The notes beneath the pieces are model-generated. The model was not told the DNA's origin. It worked only from the letters and a program-made list of their open reading frames with translations, and searched no databases. From Leptoclinus maculatus (lineage: Eukaryota; Chordata; Actinopteri; Perciformes; Stichaeidae), in contig JAVDOI010000011.1 of the NCBI GenBank assembly GCA_032191485.1, positions 311,446 through 375,445 of the forward strand: 64,000 bases of DNA. Direction: 5' to 3'. Of this stretch, positions 1 through 10,796 are shown one piece after another. The position numbers were made by a program, and so were the translations under genes. Position 1 is the first letter of the stretch; every line of letters starts with the position of its first letter.

Positions 1-407
1 AGAAGTGTTTATTTTCCGTTTGTGTAGTTTAACCATTTGTCATATTTAAAAAAAAAAATCTTAAAAGCGGTTAAAAATGAGTCCCGGTCAGCTGTGACGA
101 ATCACTTCCTTCCTGTCTGATCGCGTCCACGATGAAGATTTAAACCAAACCTCACCGTCTGCGAGCGGCGTCATGTGTTTGTTATTAGAGCGTTCGCTCG
201 GGTCGACGGCGAAGGGCGAGGAAGCCGAGAGAAACAGTAAAAAGGTGTGAGTGACTGCCGGCTGCCGCGACCACCTGCAGTCCTAAATTGGGCAATTAGA
301 GCGGCGAAGTGTTTTCTTAGCGGGTAATACTCTGTAATGAGTTCAGCAGTGCAGATCTGCCCGAGGCCCCACCTTCACCCCTCGTAAGGGAAGAGAGAAA
401 TCGACAG

Positions 408-408
<1 letters not shown>
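1..408. other. Unique noncoding DNA, no gene
   Basis: No coding frame, RNA gene or recognised repeat is seen. From about 160 the sequence becomes CpG-rich and non-repetitive, with a GGCAATTAG homeodomain-type core near 290. It may be the edge of a regulatory island that continues past 434, but this is inference only. Confidence 0.5.

Positions 409-434
<26 letters not shown>
409..434. repeat. (AG)n microsatellite
   Basis: A pure AG dinucleotide tract of 13 units, followed by an A-rich stretch. Confidence 0.95.
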
Positions 435-445
<11 letters not shown>

Positions 446-660
446 AAGACGGCGGCGCTCGGCCTGTCACTCTGTTTAATCTGCAGCGGGAAACACACTC
501 CTCCTCTTCTTCATCGCCCTCCTTCGCATGATTCATCGAGCGGATCCCCAAAGAAGCTGCAGCCAGGTCGAGTAAATCCCCCTCTCTTAATTAAGATTTC
601 TCTCACCCCTTATCCCTCTTGCTCCTCCCCCCCCACCCCCCTCCCCCCCAATCCTCGCCC

Positions 661-1200
661 TCAACCCGGGCTGAAAACTTCTGCGGCTGACAAGAAATCA
701 ATGCGTCCGGGGCGCTGGGGCTCAGGTATTGGATTGCAGGTGGGCCCAGGAGGAGCAGCGAACGCCTCCCCCCCGGCCTCCACACTGAGCTGTCCGCTAC
801 CGTTAGCCCTCCGCCGCCGCATCCAGAGATGTGAAGTCTTTGGCTGCCGGATAAAAATGTCAAGCACTAATAGGCTCCATTGTGATTAGTCGAGATGGAG
901 TTCACAAATCCTCGGTAGAAAATCTGTTAGCAGAGATCTTTACAAGGTCTCGGGGTTTTTCCGTCCGCCCGCCCCGGCTCCTCCTCTCACAACACACCTT
1001 CTCTTATTTTATCTCGTTTTTTTTCCCCAGGAGGGAGCGCCGAGGAATCGCGGCGATAAATAAATAATCGTCCGAACTTTCCGTCAATTAGAAAATAAGA
1101 AAAAGTGGACTTGTTGCGAAAAGCCCCACACAGAATATTCATGAGCTGCTTCATTACCCCGGGATGCTCCTGTTTTCAGGGATTTGTTTTAACCCCACTG
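661..1200. promoter_or_regulatory. Candidate conserved noncoding element
   Basis: Unique, repeat-free sequence with mixed GC and no frame that looks coding. It contains clustered factor-type cores: CCATTGTGATTAG near 877 (SOX-like CATTGTG overlapping a GATTAG homeodomain core), GTCAATTAG near 1083 and ATATTCATGAG near 1135. This texture resembles vertebrate developmental enhancers. Short open frames on both strands lack coding character. Conservation is not testable here. Confidence 0.35.
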
Positions 1201-2095
1201 AAAGCGCTCTCAGGTAGAACATAATATTTACGCTTTGTGGAGGATTTCTCGCTCTCTCTCTCTACTGCTTCTTCACTTTTCTGTTATTTTGCCTCAAAGT
1301 TGTGAGTGAATCCGGGCTGGGAGTCTGACCTCCTCTGAGCTGGAAGGTATCAGAACTGAGAGAAGAAGCATCATTTATTTAGAAATAGTGTTTAATCACC
1401 TGGAGATGGAAGCAGGACTCTTGAGGGTTTAAACTACAGCGTTGACGGTTAAAAACACCTGCAGTGCGGCCAGAAAACAAAACAACACGGAGCTTTAATG
1501 CGGTGAAAGCCGATAGGTCTTCAAGTTTTCAGTTGAAACTTGACATAAAAAAAGATATTCTTTGTTTGAGAAAGTCTTCAGTCTCGTACCGCCGTGTCGC
1601 CCTCCAACGGGCCCTCGGAGTGCTGTTACGGAGGAAATGAAGGATGGCGATTTATAAACAAGTTAACGGCCCGGGCGGCGGTCGAGGACGTTAAAAGTCT
1701 TTATGGACGGATCTGTGAGTGTGTGCCGGACGCCGCAGATGTCGTCCTCCTCCGCCCGGGGAGAGCTTAGCGCTCGGACAGCTTCCTGTCTGGAAGCAGA
1801 GAGGTCAACGTGAGTCGTGAGGAGACGTTCATTCTCTTTTATCTTCAATCTTTAATACATTAATTTATACCTCCGTATAAAAAAAGACTTCATCATCAAC
1901 ATGTAATGAGTCACTTGTTGCCTCTTCGGGAGACGTTTTCTAAATAACGTTGTGAATCTGAATCGGCGTGTTTTTCATTTTAATACAGATGTTCTATTGA
2001 TTAAATGGCTCAGCTCCAGTTGTGCTGTTACTCAATCATTTTTTTATTATGCTCCTTACATATCATTTTGGTCTCAGTAGAGTTCCTGTCTGCAC
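1201..2095. other. Unique noncoding DNA, nothing recognised
   Basis: Mixed-composition sequence. The part from 1560 to 1850 is more CpG-rich, and from 1850 it turns AT-rich. No repeat family, RNA gene or convincing coding frame was identified. Confidence 0.5.
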
Positions 2096-2284
2096 ATGAA
2101 AACCTTCCTCTTCTTCTTCTTCTTCATCATCCTCTTTCGCTTCTTCATCGTCCTCTTTCGCTTCTTCATCTTATTTGTCTTTTCCTTATTCCTTTTCTTC
2201 TTCTTAATCATCGTCATCTTCTTCTTTGTCATCATCTCTTGCTTCTTCTTCTTCTGTGTCTTCTTCTTCTTCTGTCTCGATGTT
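2096..2284. repeat. TTC/TCTT-rich polypyrimidine tract
   Basis: About 190 bp of nearly pure pyrimidine on the plus strand, built from imperfect CTT and CTTCTT units with ATC interruptions. Open frames on both strands, rich in Phe/Leu or Lys/Arg, are composition artefacts. Confidence 0.9.
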
Positions 2285-3230
2285 GTTCTCTGTAAATGAC
2301 TGAGATGAACCTTCTCGTCTGATTTCAGCGACTGAACTGGACGAACTGAAGCTGAAATGAAATCAGATATGTATTTTTGGGGAACTGATTCGCTGCACTG
2401 AGACATATACATGATTTATAATAAAAGACATCGAGGATCAGCTGTGTGGGTCCGACAGATGTTCGATCCCTTCAGCTCTCTGTTTGTTTTTCTTATTCTA
2501 CACTGAATAAAATGTGACGAAGTGAAACTAAACACCGGAGGAGGGGAAGCTGTGATTAGAAACAAATAAAAGATATATTTTAAATAATTACACACATGTG
2601 TGTTTAGAAGACACAAACCATGAGAGGGATGTCGTATTCATGAAGTCACTAAAGGTCGTGAGAAACACTGCAGTAACGGTTACAAGTTAAAAGAAGAAGG
2701 GCTTTGATTTGGACACAGATCAGTTAAATATAAAGGTTCAAATTCCTCCAGCTTTTCTGGCCTCTGACTCTTTTTATTAGAAGTTTTGGAATGAATCACG
2801 ACATTCTCGTGTATTTCCTGTCCTGAGAGACGAGACGTTTGAAGAAAACTGGATACCATGTATTTATTATATACATTATAGTGACACGAAACACTGTCTT
2901 CATCAGGAATGAAGTCCACCAGGTGCAGCTGAAAGCTCTGAAAACACAGTAAGAAGACCTTTTTTCCAGGAAGTTTCATAAACTGTAATCTGTGGTTAGA
3001 TGTTTTTTTTGTGTTGATTGCAATGTTTTTTTTTCAGGACGACAGAACGTTATGGTTGGCCTTCAAAAGGTTCAGACACTTCACACTTTGAGACTCGCGG
3101 TGTCGTACACCGCTGTCGTGGTTGAAAGTCCTGTTTGTTGGACCCGTTAACCTCCACTGTTGTCCACCATAAGTGGTGTTCATCGATAGTAAATACTAGG
3201 TCACTACCTCTAAGCGTTGCTTAGTCACAT
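2285..3230. other. AT-rich noncoding DNA, nothing recognised
   Basis: No repeat family or gene recognised. A weak 99-residue minus frame at 2680-2979 has no recognisable domain and no neighbouring exon signals. Confidence 0.5.
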
Positions 3231-3310
3231 GGTGGATTTAATTTGTGTCGACCACAGAAATAGGAGCCTAATTGATTTTCCATCGGCATTGTTTTCGTCC
3301 TGAGTGACAT
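3231..3310 (-). mobile_element. Dispersed repeat family B, copy 1
   Basis: Read on the minus strand, this segment aligns with 17087-17160 and 36866-36950 on the plus strand. Shared blocks include ACAAT-GCCGATGG, TTAATT-GG-TCCT and GACACAAATTAAA. Three diverged copies in one window show an interspersed repeat. Its class is not clear from this fragment. Confidence 0.6.
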
Positions 3311-3388
3311 GACAATTGGTGTCCTTGTTCACAAAGACAATAGATTACTAATTCATGACCTTCCACAATACTGGGCTGTATCCAGGCG

Positions 3389-3897
3389 CCAACCTCCGGT
3401 TCTGCCGAGTGAAGCCGATGCTAAAGTGTCTTAAAGCTGCATTCTCTCTAGTGTCCACCAGGGGGCGACTCCTCTGGTTGTATAGAAGTCTATGAGAAAA
3501 TGACTCTACTTCTCTCTTGATTTATTACCTCAGTAAACATTGTAAACATGAGTTTATGGTCTCAATCTCTAGTTTCAAGTCTTCTTCAATACAGCATGAT
3601 GTTCATTTAGTACATTATGGTCCATTTAGAGTCAAACAGACCATAAAGCAGGGGATGCTTTAGGGGCGGGGCTACACGGTGATTGACAGGTCTCTACCAG
3701 AGACGTATACGGCGTCTCTACGTCACTCCACATTCCAAATATGTAAACTTCCGTTTATCGGTTGCAAAAAAACAACATGGCGACAGCCGTAATCCAAGAT
3801 GGCGACGGCGAAGTCACCAAACTCGAGGTTTCAAAACATCAGTCCACAAACGAGTGGGTGACGTCATGATGACTGCGTCCACTTATATTCAGTCTAT
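3389..3897 (+). mobile_element. CTCF-motif dispersed repeat, copy A (longest)
   Basis: About 510 bp shared with copies at 36319, 37810, 40679 (inverted) and 58630. The conserved core runs from AAAGCTGCATTCTCTCTAG to GGATGCTTTAGG. It includes CCACCAGGGGGCGAC at 3455-3469, a GC box (GGGGCGGGGC) near 3664, TGATTGACAG at 3680-3689 and CCAAGATGGCGACGGC (YY1-like) near 3797. The end resembles TATATTCAGTCTATG. It has no coding capacity. I see no clear terminal inverted repeats, so MITE versus SINE-like origin is unresolved. Confidence 0.85.
3455..3469 (+). promoter_or_regulatory. CTCF-like motif inside repeat copy A
   Basis: CCACCAGGGGGCGAC closely matches the well-known vertebrate CTCF core CCACCAGGGGGCGC. 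Forward orientation. Binding is a prediction. Confidence 0.5.
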
Positions 3898-4199
3898 GCC
3901 TGTATCAGAACAACTTAAAACCTCGACAACAGGTCGGCTGCGTCACGAAAGACCTTTTTCAAATGCATATTTATTCATATATTTATAAGTAAGGGATATA
4001 CGTTTGAAATATTCAGCAGCTGGTGTGAATGCAGAGAAACCTGAACATGAATAACAGCAGAACTACTGAGACCCACACCGGTGAATAATCACACGAAGGC
4101 CATGCGATCTATCGGTGATACAGAAACTCTGGTTTCCGACAGCCAGAAGAAGTTGGAACAGAAACCGATTCTGTCAGAAGAAGAAGAAGTGAAACGCTG
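3898..4199. other. Noncoding DNA, nothing recognised
   Basis: AT-rich sequence after the repeat, with a short GAA run near 4180. No gene or repeat family identified. Confidence 0.5.
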
Positions 4200-4720
4200 G
4201 GACCTCCTCCGCTGGATGTTGACCTAACCTCGCCGTAATGATTAGACGTCGTCATAAATTGCTCACAAATGGCCCGGTCTTGTTCTGCAGCACTGTTTCT
4301 TTCCCAGATTAGCTTATTACAATACCATGCGTGTCAGAATCAATGCCTCACATTATTCCTCCTCCACCCTCCACCTCCCCTCCGTGCAGATGTGAGTCCG
4401 AGTCCCAGGTGGGTTATTTTCAATCAATACGGCGAGCGCGGGTGGTTCTGGGGGCCCTCTAAACATGCCGGATTGGCTGAGCCGGAGAGAGCGGCGGGCT
4501 GACCCGAGCAGCGATCCGTTCCATAATCACCTCGGACCGGCGGATTCTTTTACAGCCGCTGGAGTTTCCCTCCCAGGCTGCTCTGCTGCTTTTAATGAAT
4601 TTCCTGTCTTACGGCCTCAGAAATGTCAACACTCAATCACGCTGTAATTGAATTTCTCCAGCAGTCCAACATTTCTCCTCTTAAAGCAGCGCCATTAAAA
4701 CATTCTTTTGGAAAACTTAC
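4200..4720. promoter_or_regulatory. Candidate conserved noncoding element
   Basis: Unique sequence with GTAATGATTAGACG near 4235, CAGATTAGC near 4308, TTTTCAATCAATACGG near 4416 and CTGTAATTGAATTTC near 4640. It has no repeats, moderate CpG content and no credible reading frame. The texture suggests a developmental enhancer. Comparison with other fish and tetrapods would decide. Confidence 0.4.
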
Positions 4721-4780
4721 ACTGGCTCTTTTTTTTTCTTCGTGTTTCGTAATGTTTCTAACATCTGTCCGGGCCCAGGA

Positions 4781-4794
4781 GGGGGGGGGGGGGG
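4781..4794 (+). repeat. G14 homopolymer
   Basis: Fourteen consecutive G residues, able to support G-quadruplex formation on the plus strand. Confidence 0.9.
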
Positions 4795-5500
4795 AGGACG
4801 ATCGACTCAAACTGTTACTCCACTAGTCATGTGTCGCTACAGCTCTTCTTCTTCTGTTGTTCCAATTATAGCTTCCCTGCAGGATGATGCACCTCCCTGT
4901 CATTCATTTAATCAGTAATTAAGCGTCTCGATCGTGTTCATAACACTTCATTGATGGTAATCGATCGTGTGCTGATGCTTCAGAGTTTTGGGTTGCCAGG
5001 TTGTGAAAAATGTTAAATTTTTTGAATGCAGTTCTAAATGTTGCCATCTATTCAAAGGTTTCTGCAGACTTGATGGATTTATATAATTAATCTTTAATCA
5101 ATGAGTAAATCATTTAACCTTTAAGTCACGGCTGTGTATTTATTAAGGTTAGATAATATAAACATCATTGATCTCCAGACAGACGTAAGTACACATAGAG
5201 AAGTACATGAATACATATTATCTTAATAAATAAATAAACAAATACATAATACTTAAAATAGTAATAATAAATACAAAGAATTATAAATAATAATAATAAT
5301 AACTGTCACTAACTCACTAACTTTGTATTCATCCGCTCATGTAGAATTGGAACAGTCTAATATATATTGTAGTATATCAACACAGTATAGTACACAGTAT
5401 TGTATAGTTCTACTGCAGCGGGTCAGAACATCAGAACAGGAATGATTAATGTGTGGACAGACAGATGTGACGTCTCTTCAGCTGATTTCTCTTCATGAAC
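4795..5500. other. AT-rich noncoding DNA
   Basis: Includes AT-rich stretches near 5200-5400 with short ATA/TAA runs. No gene or repeat family recognised. Confidence 0.5.
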
Positions 5501-5509
5501 TTCTGGATG

Positions 5510-5536
5510 TCTTCTTCTTCTTCTTCTTCTTCTTTC
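5510..5536. repeat. (CTT)n microsatellite
   Basis: Short CTT tract followed by TTTCTTTTTG. It supplies the poly-Phe segment of an otherwise unsupported 125-residue open frame at 5449-5826. Confidence 0.9.
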
Positions 5537-5639
5537 TTTTTGTGCAGCTGAAGGCCGAGTTTTTCCAGGAAACATCGACTCTTGTGAGATTTTCTGGCTT
5601 CAAAGTTGGACGATTGGGCAGAAAAGCAACGTTCATGTT

Positions 5640-5825
5640 AAAAGCAGCGAGGTGGAGACAGTTGAGCCCGAAACTCCAGAAACAGTTTTGGAAACTCTGC
5701 AGAGCTGCAGTTTGTTTGCATGGTGTTGAAACCCGAAGTCAGCCTGAACCTAACCGATCGTTTCACAAAGTTAACCACGTGTTGTTGTCGCGCTATTGGT
5801 TATGTTACTATTTAGATCTTCTTTG
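5640..5825. repeat. Possible dispersed repeat, GGTTAGGTT-type family
   Basis: On the minus strand this contains ATCGGTTAGGTTCAGGCTGA, similar to the GGTTAGGTTCAGGCAGC block at 25059. A shared interspersed family is likely, but the alignment is short. The plus-strand open frame is not credited as coding. Confidence 0.35.
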
Positions 5826-5959
5826 AACCTCCTGGCATTGTGTCCTTCTACAAGCGTGATGTGTTGCTGATACGAAACGTATTCATGTGACGTGTCTCTG
5901 AGCCGTACAGACATACATCCCAACTCAGATACATACGCACACATTCATGCATGTATTAA

Positions 5960-6042
5960 CGTGGAGAACATGCAAACTCCACACAGAAGGGCCGTGCAGC
6001 CCGGGAACTGAACCCTGGTCCCACTTGCTGTGAGACAGTGCC
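5960..6042 (-). mobile_element. tRNA-derived SINE-like relic
   Basis: On the minus strand the order is CTCACAGCAAG-type text, then AGGGTTCAGTTCCCGGG (a B-box-like GGTTCRANNCC), then TGTGTGGAGTTTGCATGTTC. This order is characteristic of a very common teleost tRNA-related repeat. It is diverged and lacks a clear A box. It is not a functional tRNA. Confidence 0.6.
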
Positions 6043-6084
6043 TCTTTGTGACGTATTTTAAATATTTACGACCTGCAGCTCCAG

Positions 6085-6540
6085 AACAATGCTATTAGTA
6101 ATAGCATCGTGGAGCAGTGGGTCACTTCTCTAATGGCGTCCCCTCTCTCCGGCTGAACAGTCCGACCCAAACAAAGGCTCCTCTCGCTCGGACCAATTTA
6201 AGACTCGGCAGCCGGATAAAAATTGGGATATAAAAATTCAGCGGAGTAAAAACACGACAGCTGACATGAGCGTTATTTATGGGTCACATTTCTGTGCAGT
6301 CCATTTTATTCTCTTTGTCTAATTGGCACGCCGCTGGCTTGTTTCTCGGGGCCGCGGCGGTGAAACTGGCGGCAGGGGGCCCGTTCCTGCAAGCGGCCCC
6401 GGGTCTCCAGAGGGTGCTGAGGGATGAGGGTCTCCACGAGGCCCCATAAAGACTCCGGCTGAAGCCCCCTCTGCTGGATCTCTCTCATGGCTCCAGATCC
6501 AGGATCCTCAGAGGGCACTTATCACCTGTAATGAACAGCC
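6085..6540. promoter_or_regulatory. Candidate conserved noncoding element, GC-rich centre
   Basis: Unique sequence with TCTAATTGGCACG near 6319, GGATATAAAAATTCAGCGG near 6225, GTTATTTATGGGTCAC near 6271 and a GC-rich centre at 6345-6430. The minus open frame at 6306-6518 has no recognisable domain. Enhancer-like by texture only. Confidence 0.4.
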
Positions 6541-6600
6541 ACCTCCTCCTACCTCTCCTCCCTCCTCCTCCTCCTCCTCCTCCTCCTTCATCTACCTCCT
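6541..6600. repeat. (CCT)n-rich tract
   Basis: Imperfect CCT trinucleotide repeat, pyrimidine on the plus strand. Confidence 0.9.
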
Positions 6601-6968
6601 CTTCCCTTAGTGCTTTTAAGTGCATTTATACTTCTCTCCATCTCTTGTACTTTAGTATAGACAGAGCAGACGTCTCCTGATCATCTTTTTTTTTATATAT
6701 TTTCTTAAAACAAGTGAAACAATCGGTCATTTCTCAGAGATCATTTCACTAGTTTTATGAATTGTATAAAATAAAGTAACATTTTCTTTACTGTATTCCC
6801 AAAAGTACTTGAAACAAGAAAAAAAAGGTTGAAATAATTTAACTTTTTCCAATTGGTAGATGCTTTTTAGTGCAAAACATCGGCATCGATGAATCCCTCC
6901 AGAGACTCTACTTTGACCACAGCTGATACGTTTATGTGTAATATTCTGCAGAATGAGTACTGTTGAGC
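6601..6968. other. AT-rich noncoding DNA
   Basis: No gene or repeat recognised before the hAT-like fragment that starts near 6970. Confidence 0.5.
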
Positions 6969-6969
6969 C

Positions 6970-7075
6970 CTCAATCACATTTTGCTGATAACATTTGTGT
7001 ACTTTTGCTAAAATGCAGGACCTTTACTTGTAACCGAGTATTTCCCCCAGTGGTACTGATACTCGTACTTCCTCC
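6970..7075 (-). mobile_element. hAT-like non-autonomous element, end fragment
   Basis: Matches, in reverse orientation, the family seen at 42372 and 17515. Shared text includes TGTACTTTTGCTAAAATGCA, GGACCTTTACTTGTAAC-GAGTATTT and a GGTACTGATACTCGTACTTCC terminus. Diverged and truncated. Confidence 0.6.
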
Positions 7076-7089
7076 TGATCGCTGAGTCT

Positions 7090-7380
7090 TTCCCTGGACC
7101 GACTGTGGCCTCGTGTTTTCTTTGGCTCCGGCTCGCTCGTATCAACTCAACCCCGCAAAGGGAAATCAATCACCGCGGACTGGAGCTCAACCTCCTCAAT
7201 ATGAACTAATTTGATTTCTGAGTTATAAGGCAATAAATAACTGCCATAAAACAACACTCTTAGCCCTTTTCTTCCACCCTTTCCTCGGGACAAAACGTGT
7301 ATTGTGCCGGCTCTAATTGACTGCAGGTTTGTTTCGGCCATCTGCGCCGTCCAGTCACATTCCATGTTTTATTTCTTAAT
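7090..7380. promoter_or_regulatory. Candidate conserved noncoding element
   Basis: Unique sequence containing GGCTCTAATTGACTGCAG near 7309, GAACTAATTTGATTTC near 7203 and GGCCATCTGCGCCGTCC near 7337. No repeats and no supported coding frame. Enhancer-like by texture. Confidence 0.35.
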
Positions 7381-7439
7381 GAAAGCGAGCGACAGCATGA
7401 GAGCCAGAGGGGAAGTCAGACACAGACAGAAAGAGACGG

Positions 7440-7850
7440 ATTGTCTGCCTGCATGAGGTGCATCAGCGCTGGGTGTGTTTTGTGGGTTTCTGTTGCCAGC
7501 AGCAGCTTTCAGGTGCTCGGACGGAGTAGATCAGGAGGAGGGTGGCGTTTGGTGGTGGTGTTGGAAGGGGTGGGGTTCTCTCTCGGGGTCCCCGGGGGTC
7601 ACTTCAGGATGTGTAACCTGATGTAATTGCAGGCATTAAGTGCAGCAAGGCCCCGGACAATCTCCCCCTTTGTGGAGTGAATTAAAGAATATTAGCTGCA
7701 GCGGCGTTAGCGGCTGCTAATGGACAGAAAATGGATTGGTGTGCAGTTTAGGGGGTCATTAGAATACAAAGCTGGTGTTAAAAGGGGGCTTGTCGCTGGC
7801 TTGGATCCACGATGAACTCTGCAGCTCGGGCAGTAAATCATGTGAGAGTT
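7440..7850. promoter_or_regulatory. Candidate conserved noncoding element
   Basis: Unique stretch with GATGTAATTGCAGGCATTAAG near 7620, GTGAATTAAAGAATATTAGC near 7677, CGGCTGCTAATGGACAG near 7710 and GGTCATTAGAATACAAAG near 7754. The density of AT-core homeodomain-type sites is high and repeats are absent. Confidence 0.4.
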
Positions 7851-7888
7851 GTGGAAGCTCTCTCTCTCTGCACTCTCTGGTCAGGATG

Positions 7889-7915
7889 AAACAGGAGGAG
7901 GAGGAGGAGGAGGAA
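7889..7915. repeat. (AGG)n microsatellite
   Basis: Short AGG repeat. It gives the poly-Glu or poly-Gly runs of nearby spurious frames. Confidence 0.9.
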
Positions 7916-8109
7916 GGTGCTCTGAGCTGGCACCCACTCCTGTTTCCTCTCTCCGTTTGGGCGTCCACGCGACTATAATCCACCCAGCCACCCACAGACT
8001 GCAGCACTCCCTGCTTCCTGTTATTACTGCAGGATTAGGGAGAAATTACAACAATTTGGGGAAAAAAAATCTTGTGTGCAGAGGAAAATATGGAAGATCA
8101 AAAAAGGGT

Positions 8110-8250
8110 TGAAACACTCTGTAATAAATTAAAATCCTGCAAAAAAGTATGTAAAAGTAGAATTATATGTATTATTTAATATTATAACTATTGATGGTGG
8201 AGCTTACCTCGTACTTGTACTCCACTACATCTTTAGTTTAATCAGTCTTT
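8110..8250. mobile_element. Possible hAT-like element fragment
   Basis: Contains AAATCCTGCAAAAAAGTATG and CTCGTACTTGTACTCCACTACAT, both typical of the CAGTGGTGG element family. The middle is AT-rich and diverged. The assignment is tentative. Confidence 0.4.
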
Positions 8251-8595
8251 ATAGCTGAGTCATCAAAATGTTATTTCCTTAAAACAACAGAAACCACCTG
8301 AGAGATAATTTCACCTTGTTTGAGTATTTTTTTAATTGTTGAAACCCGGCTGCTGTATCTATTATTATCTATTGTCATCTGTTTGGCACCGATGGTCCTC
8401 CGTACAGCGATGAATCTGCTCAATGTTTTTCTTTCCTCTGACTTGAGTCCTCGTTTCCCTCCAGCAGCACAGATCGGTAATGACTGCTACTTTGATGAGA
8501 TAATAACCTGTGAGTGAACGAGGAGGCGTGTCTAAGCGTCTGTCAGCAGCTGAAGGTTATTCTGAGGGGCTCGGTGGGCGATCTTAATGGGAAAT

Positions 8596-8596
<1 letters not shown>
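8251..8596. other. Unique noncoding DNA
   Basis: No gene. The part from 8380 to 8590 (GATGAGATAATAACCTGTGAG, then a CpG-bearing segment with ATCTTAATGGGAAATCC) is repeat-free and could be regulatory, but the signal is weak. Confidence 0.35.

Positions 8597-8638
<42 letters not shown>
8597..8638. repeat. (AG)n microsatellite
   Basis: About 21 AG dinucleotides. Confidence 0.95.
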
Positions 8639-8640
<2 letters not shown>

Positions 8641-9717
8641 CAACACTCCTCCATTACATCTGCTGCCAACTAACTCGCTCACATTAAATATCTTAAGTCC
8701 ACAAATGTAAGAAAGCAGGAAACTCTGGACTTCCAGCTGTAAAATGTGCAGCGCTTTGGTTACAACTGGAAAAACAAACGGGGATCTCCATATTTGTTAA
8801 GTGTGAGGGTTTCCTGTGGCGGTCTGACGTTACGCCAACATGTTGGAAGTATTTCACATCCTTTTCTCACATGTTAACGATGAACTGTTGGAGGAATCTG
8901 ACGTGTAAACACGAGGAAATATGCAGTTTGTCTTTGACACGTTTCAACCGGGCGTTAAAATACGGTCAGAACATCGTTCCCCCTCTCTGCACATTTCACA
9001 CATTCGTGGTATTTTCTGTGAACTTTTCACTTTCCTGAACACAACGGTAGCTCGTCAGTGTAAGAACAGATATATTTCATGTATTCTTCACATTTTCTTA
9101 TTGTTCATTTTATGTTTCTAAACTTTATTGTTATTGGTTCTGCAGGTCCTTTGGTAGCATGTAGCATGTAGCATGATAGCGTGGGATTAGGAGGACGGAT
9201 CGAGCACGTTTCATCACCATCCCCTTATTTTAAGGGGGTAAAACATCCAAAGCGATCCTTCCTTTCTGAGATAAGTCGTGCTCACAGGAGTCTTTTTGTC
9301 AAAGCAAGAGGCCAAATAAAGTTGTGATTGAAGAAGGAATGCATCGCTAACCGGACTGACACCGTGCGTTTCAGTGCATACCATGAAAAGGTTTTTCTTT
9401 TTAACAGGTCTGGTGCAAAGCTAAGTGCTTCTGACACTAATAATAATAATAAAATAACTCAAAGAAGTCTGATTCGATGCGCTGACTTCAAACTTTCATT
9501 GTTCACTGTTTTCAGACTTTTCGTTTTCTGCCAAATGGGATTATTTCCTCCACACATTCCTTCAGTTTGACCCTAAACCGACAGCGAGGTTGCGTCATCG
9601 CCACATCACTTCGCTCTCAGACGATAATCACCGGCACGTCTGCCAAACGACGTCGTCCACGTCGTAAATCCCGCCGTTCACCTCCTCGTCACACGGATTC
9701 ACACAGCACTCGATTGT
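8639..9717. other. Noncoding DNA, nothing firm
   Basis: Unique AT-leaning sequence. A small tandem of TAGCATG is present at about 9156-9175. No gene or repeat family recognised. Confidence 0.5.
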
Positions 9718-9775
9718 CCCTCCTCCTCCTCCTCCTCCTCCTCCTCCTCCTCCTCCTCCTCCTCCTCCTCCTCCT
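9718..9775. repeat. (CCT)n microsatellite
   Basis: About 19 CCT units. It gives the poly-Leu tail of a spurious open frame at 9567-9797. Confidence 0.95.
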
Positions 9776-9969
9776 TGTTTGCGACACATCTCGGTGACGT
9801 TACCTCCGTCCTGTTTTCAGTTAGCGCGAGGCGTTCAGGGGTGAAGAGGTCGACGCACACAACAAACACACTGATGTGGTTTCTGCAGAGACGCTGAACT
9901 CTCGTAAGGTGCTCGTGGACTCCACGGGACCACTATCGACCTCACGTCCCTTTCTGTAATACGATCCGT

Positions 9970-10040
9970 GCATTTACTCAAGTCCTGCACTTTAGTACAA
10001 TCTCAAGGTGCTTTAGTTGGGTATTTTAATGCTACGTCAT
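9970..10040 (-). mobile_element. hAT-like element end fragment
   Basis: Reads GCATTTACTCAAGTCCTGCA, then CTTTAGTACAATCTCAAGGT, then TATTTTAATGCTAC. This matches the reverse of the right end of the CAGTGGTGG family (compare 15662-15751). Short relic. Confidence 0.5.
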
Positions 10041-10796
10041 ACATCTCAGGTGTTTGTTGTGAACAAACGATCATCTTGTGTGATGATGTCATATTGAAAA
10101 TATCCCACAAAATCAAGTTGAATGTTAACCACGTAATCGTCAACTAGTATGAAGACCGCAGAGGGACAGGAGCTGGTCCTCAACCCAGGAGACCACTGTT
10201 AGCGGCCCATGTGACACGAGTCAAGCTTGATTTATGAAGCTGAGTTTAACCAGAAGTTTACGTTACTCACGGCCTGCTGCGGTGCACGGAACAAAGGCCA
10301 CGACAACTTGTGGAGCCTCGGACCGCAGCAGGCCGTGAGGAACGCAACCTTCTGGTGGAACCTCTGGATTTCTGTAACTTGGCCCGTTGGAGCTCTTCAG
10401 ACGTGATAATGACAAACGACTCACTGACAGAAGCTCCATTAACATGTCTGAGGATCTCATGTGTTTATTGAAATGCTTTATAAAACAGGTGAATCAGGTA
10501 AACAACAACAACAACAGATACACCTCCCAGGTGATGAGTTACATTAGGACAATTATCTTCTGTCTTACACGTTTTTCTGAAATATTATGCTTAAATATGC
10601 AAATGAGGCGTTATCTAACGGAGACTTTTGGTGAATTTAGGAGAAATCTACAAACGCAAAAAGACAAAGAAGTAAAATTAATGTTTTAAAGAACAACAGA
10701 AGTTACATTATGAGTCATCAAAGAGAGCGCTGCACTATTTTAAAGTGTCCTTTCTTGAGGGGCCTCCTGCTTCGGGGCCCAAGAGAGACCCCTGAT
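10041..10796. other. Noncoding DNA, nothing recognised
   Basis: Contains a short AAC run near 10503. An imperfect inverted pair, CTCACGGCCTGCTGCGGTGC (10267) against CCGCAGCAGGCCGTGAGG (10323), is reported as a finding. No gene. Confidence 0.5.

Noticed and set aside
5449..5826. 125-residue plus frame
   Set aside because: A CTT microsatellite supplies a poly-Phe run, and the second half resembles a dispersed repeat on the other strand.
5960..6042. tRNA gene
   Set aside because: Only a B-box-like segment is present. The surrounding text matches a SINE-like repeat and no cloverleaf can be drawn.
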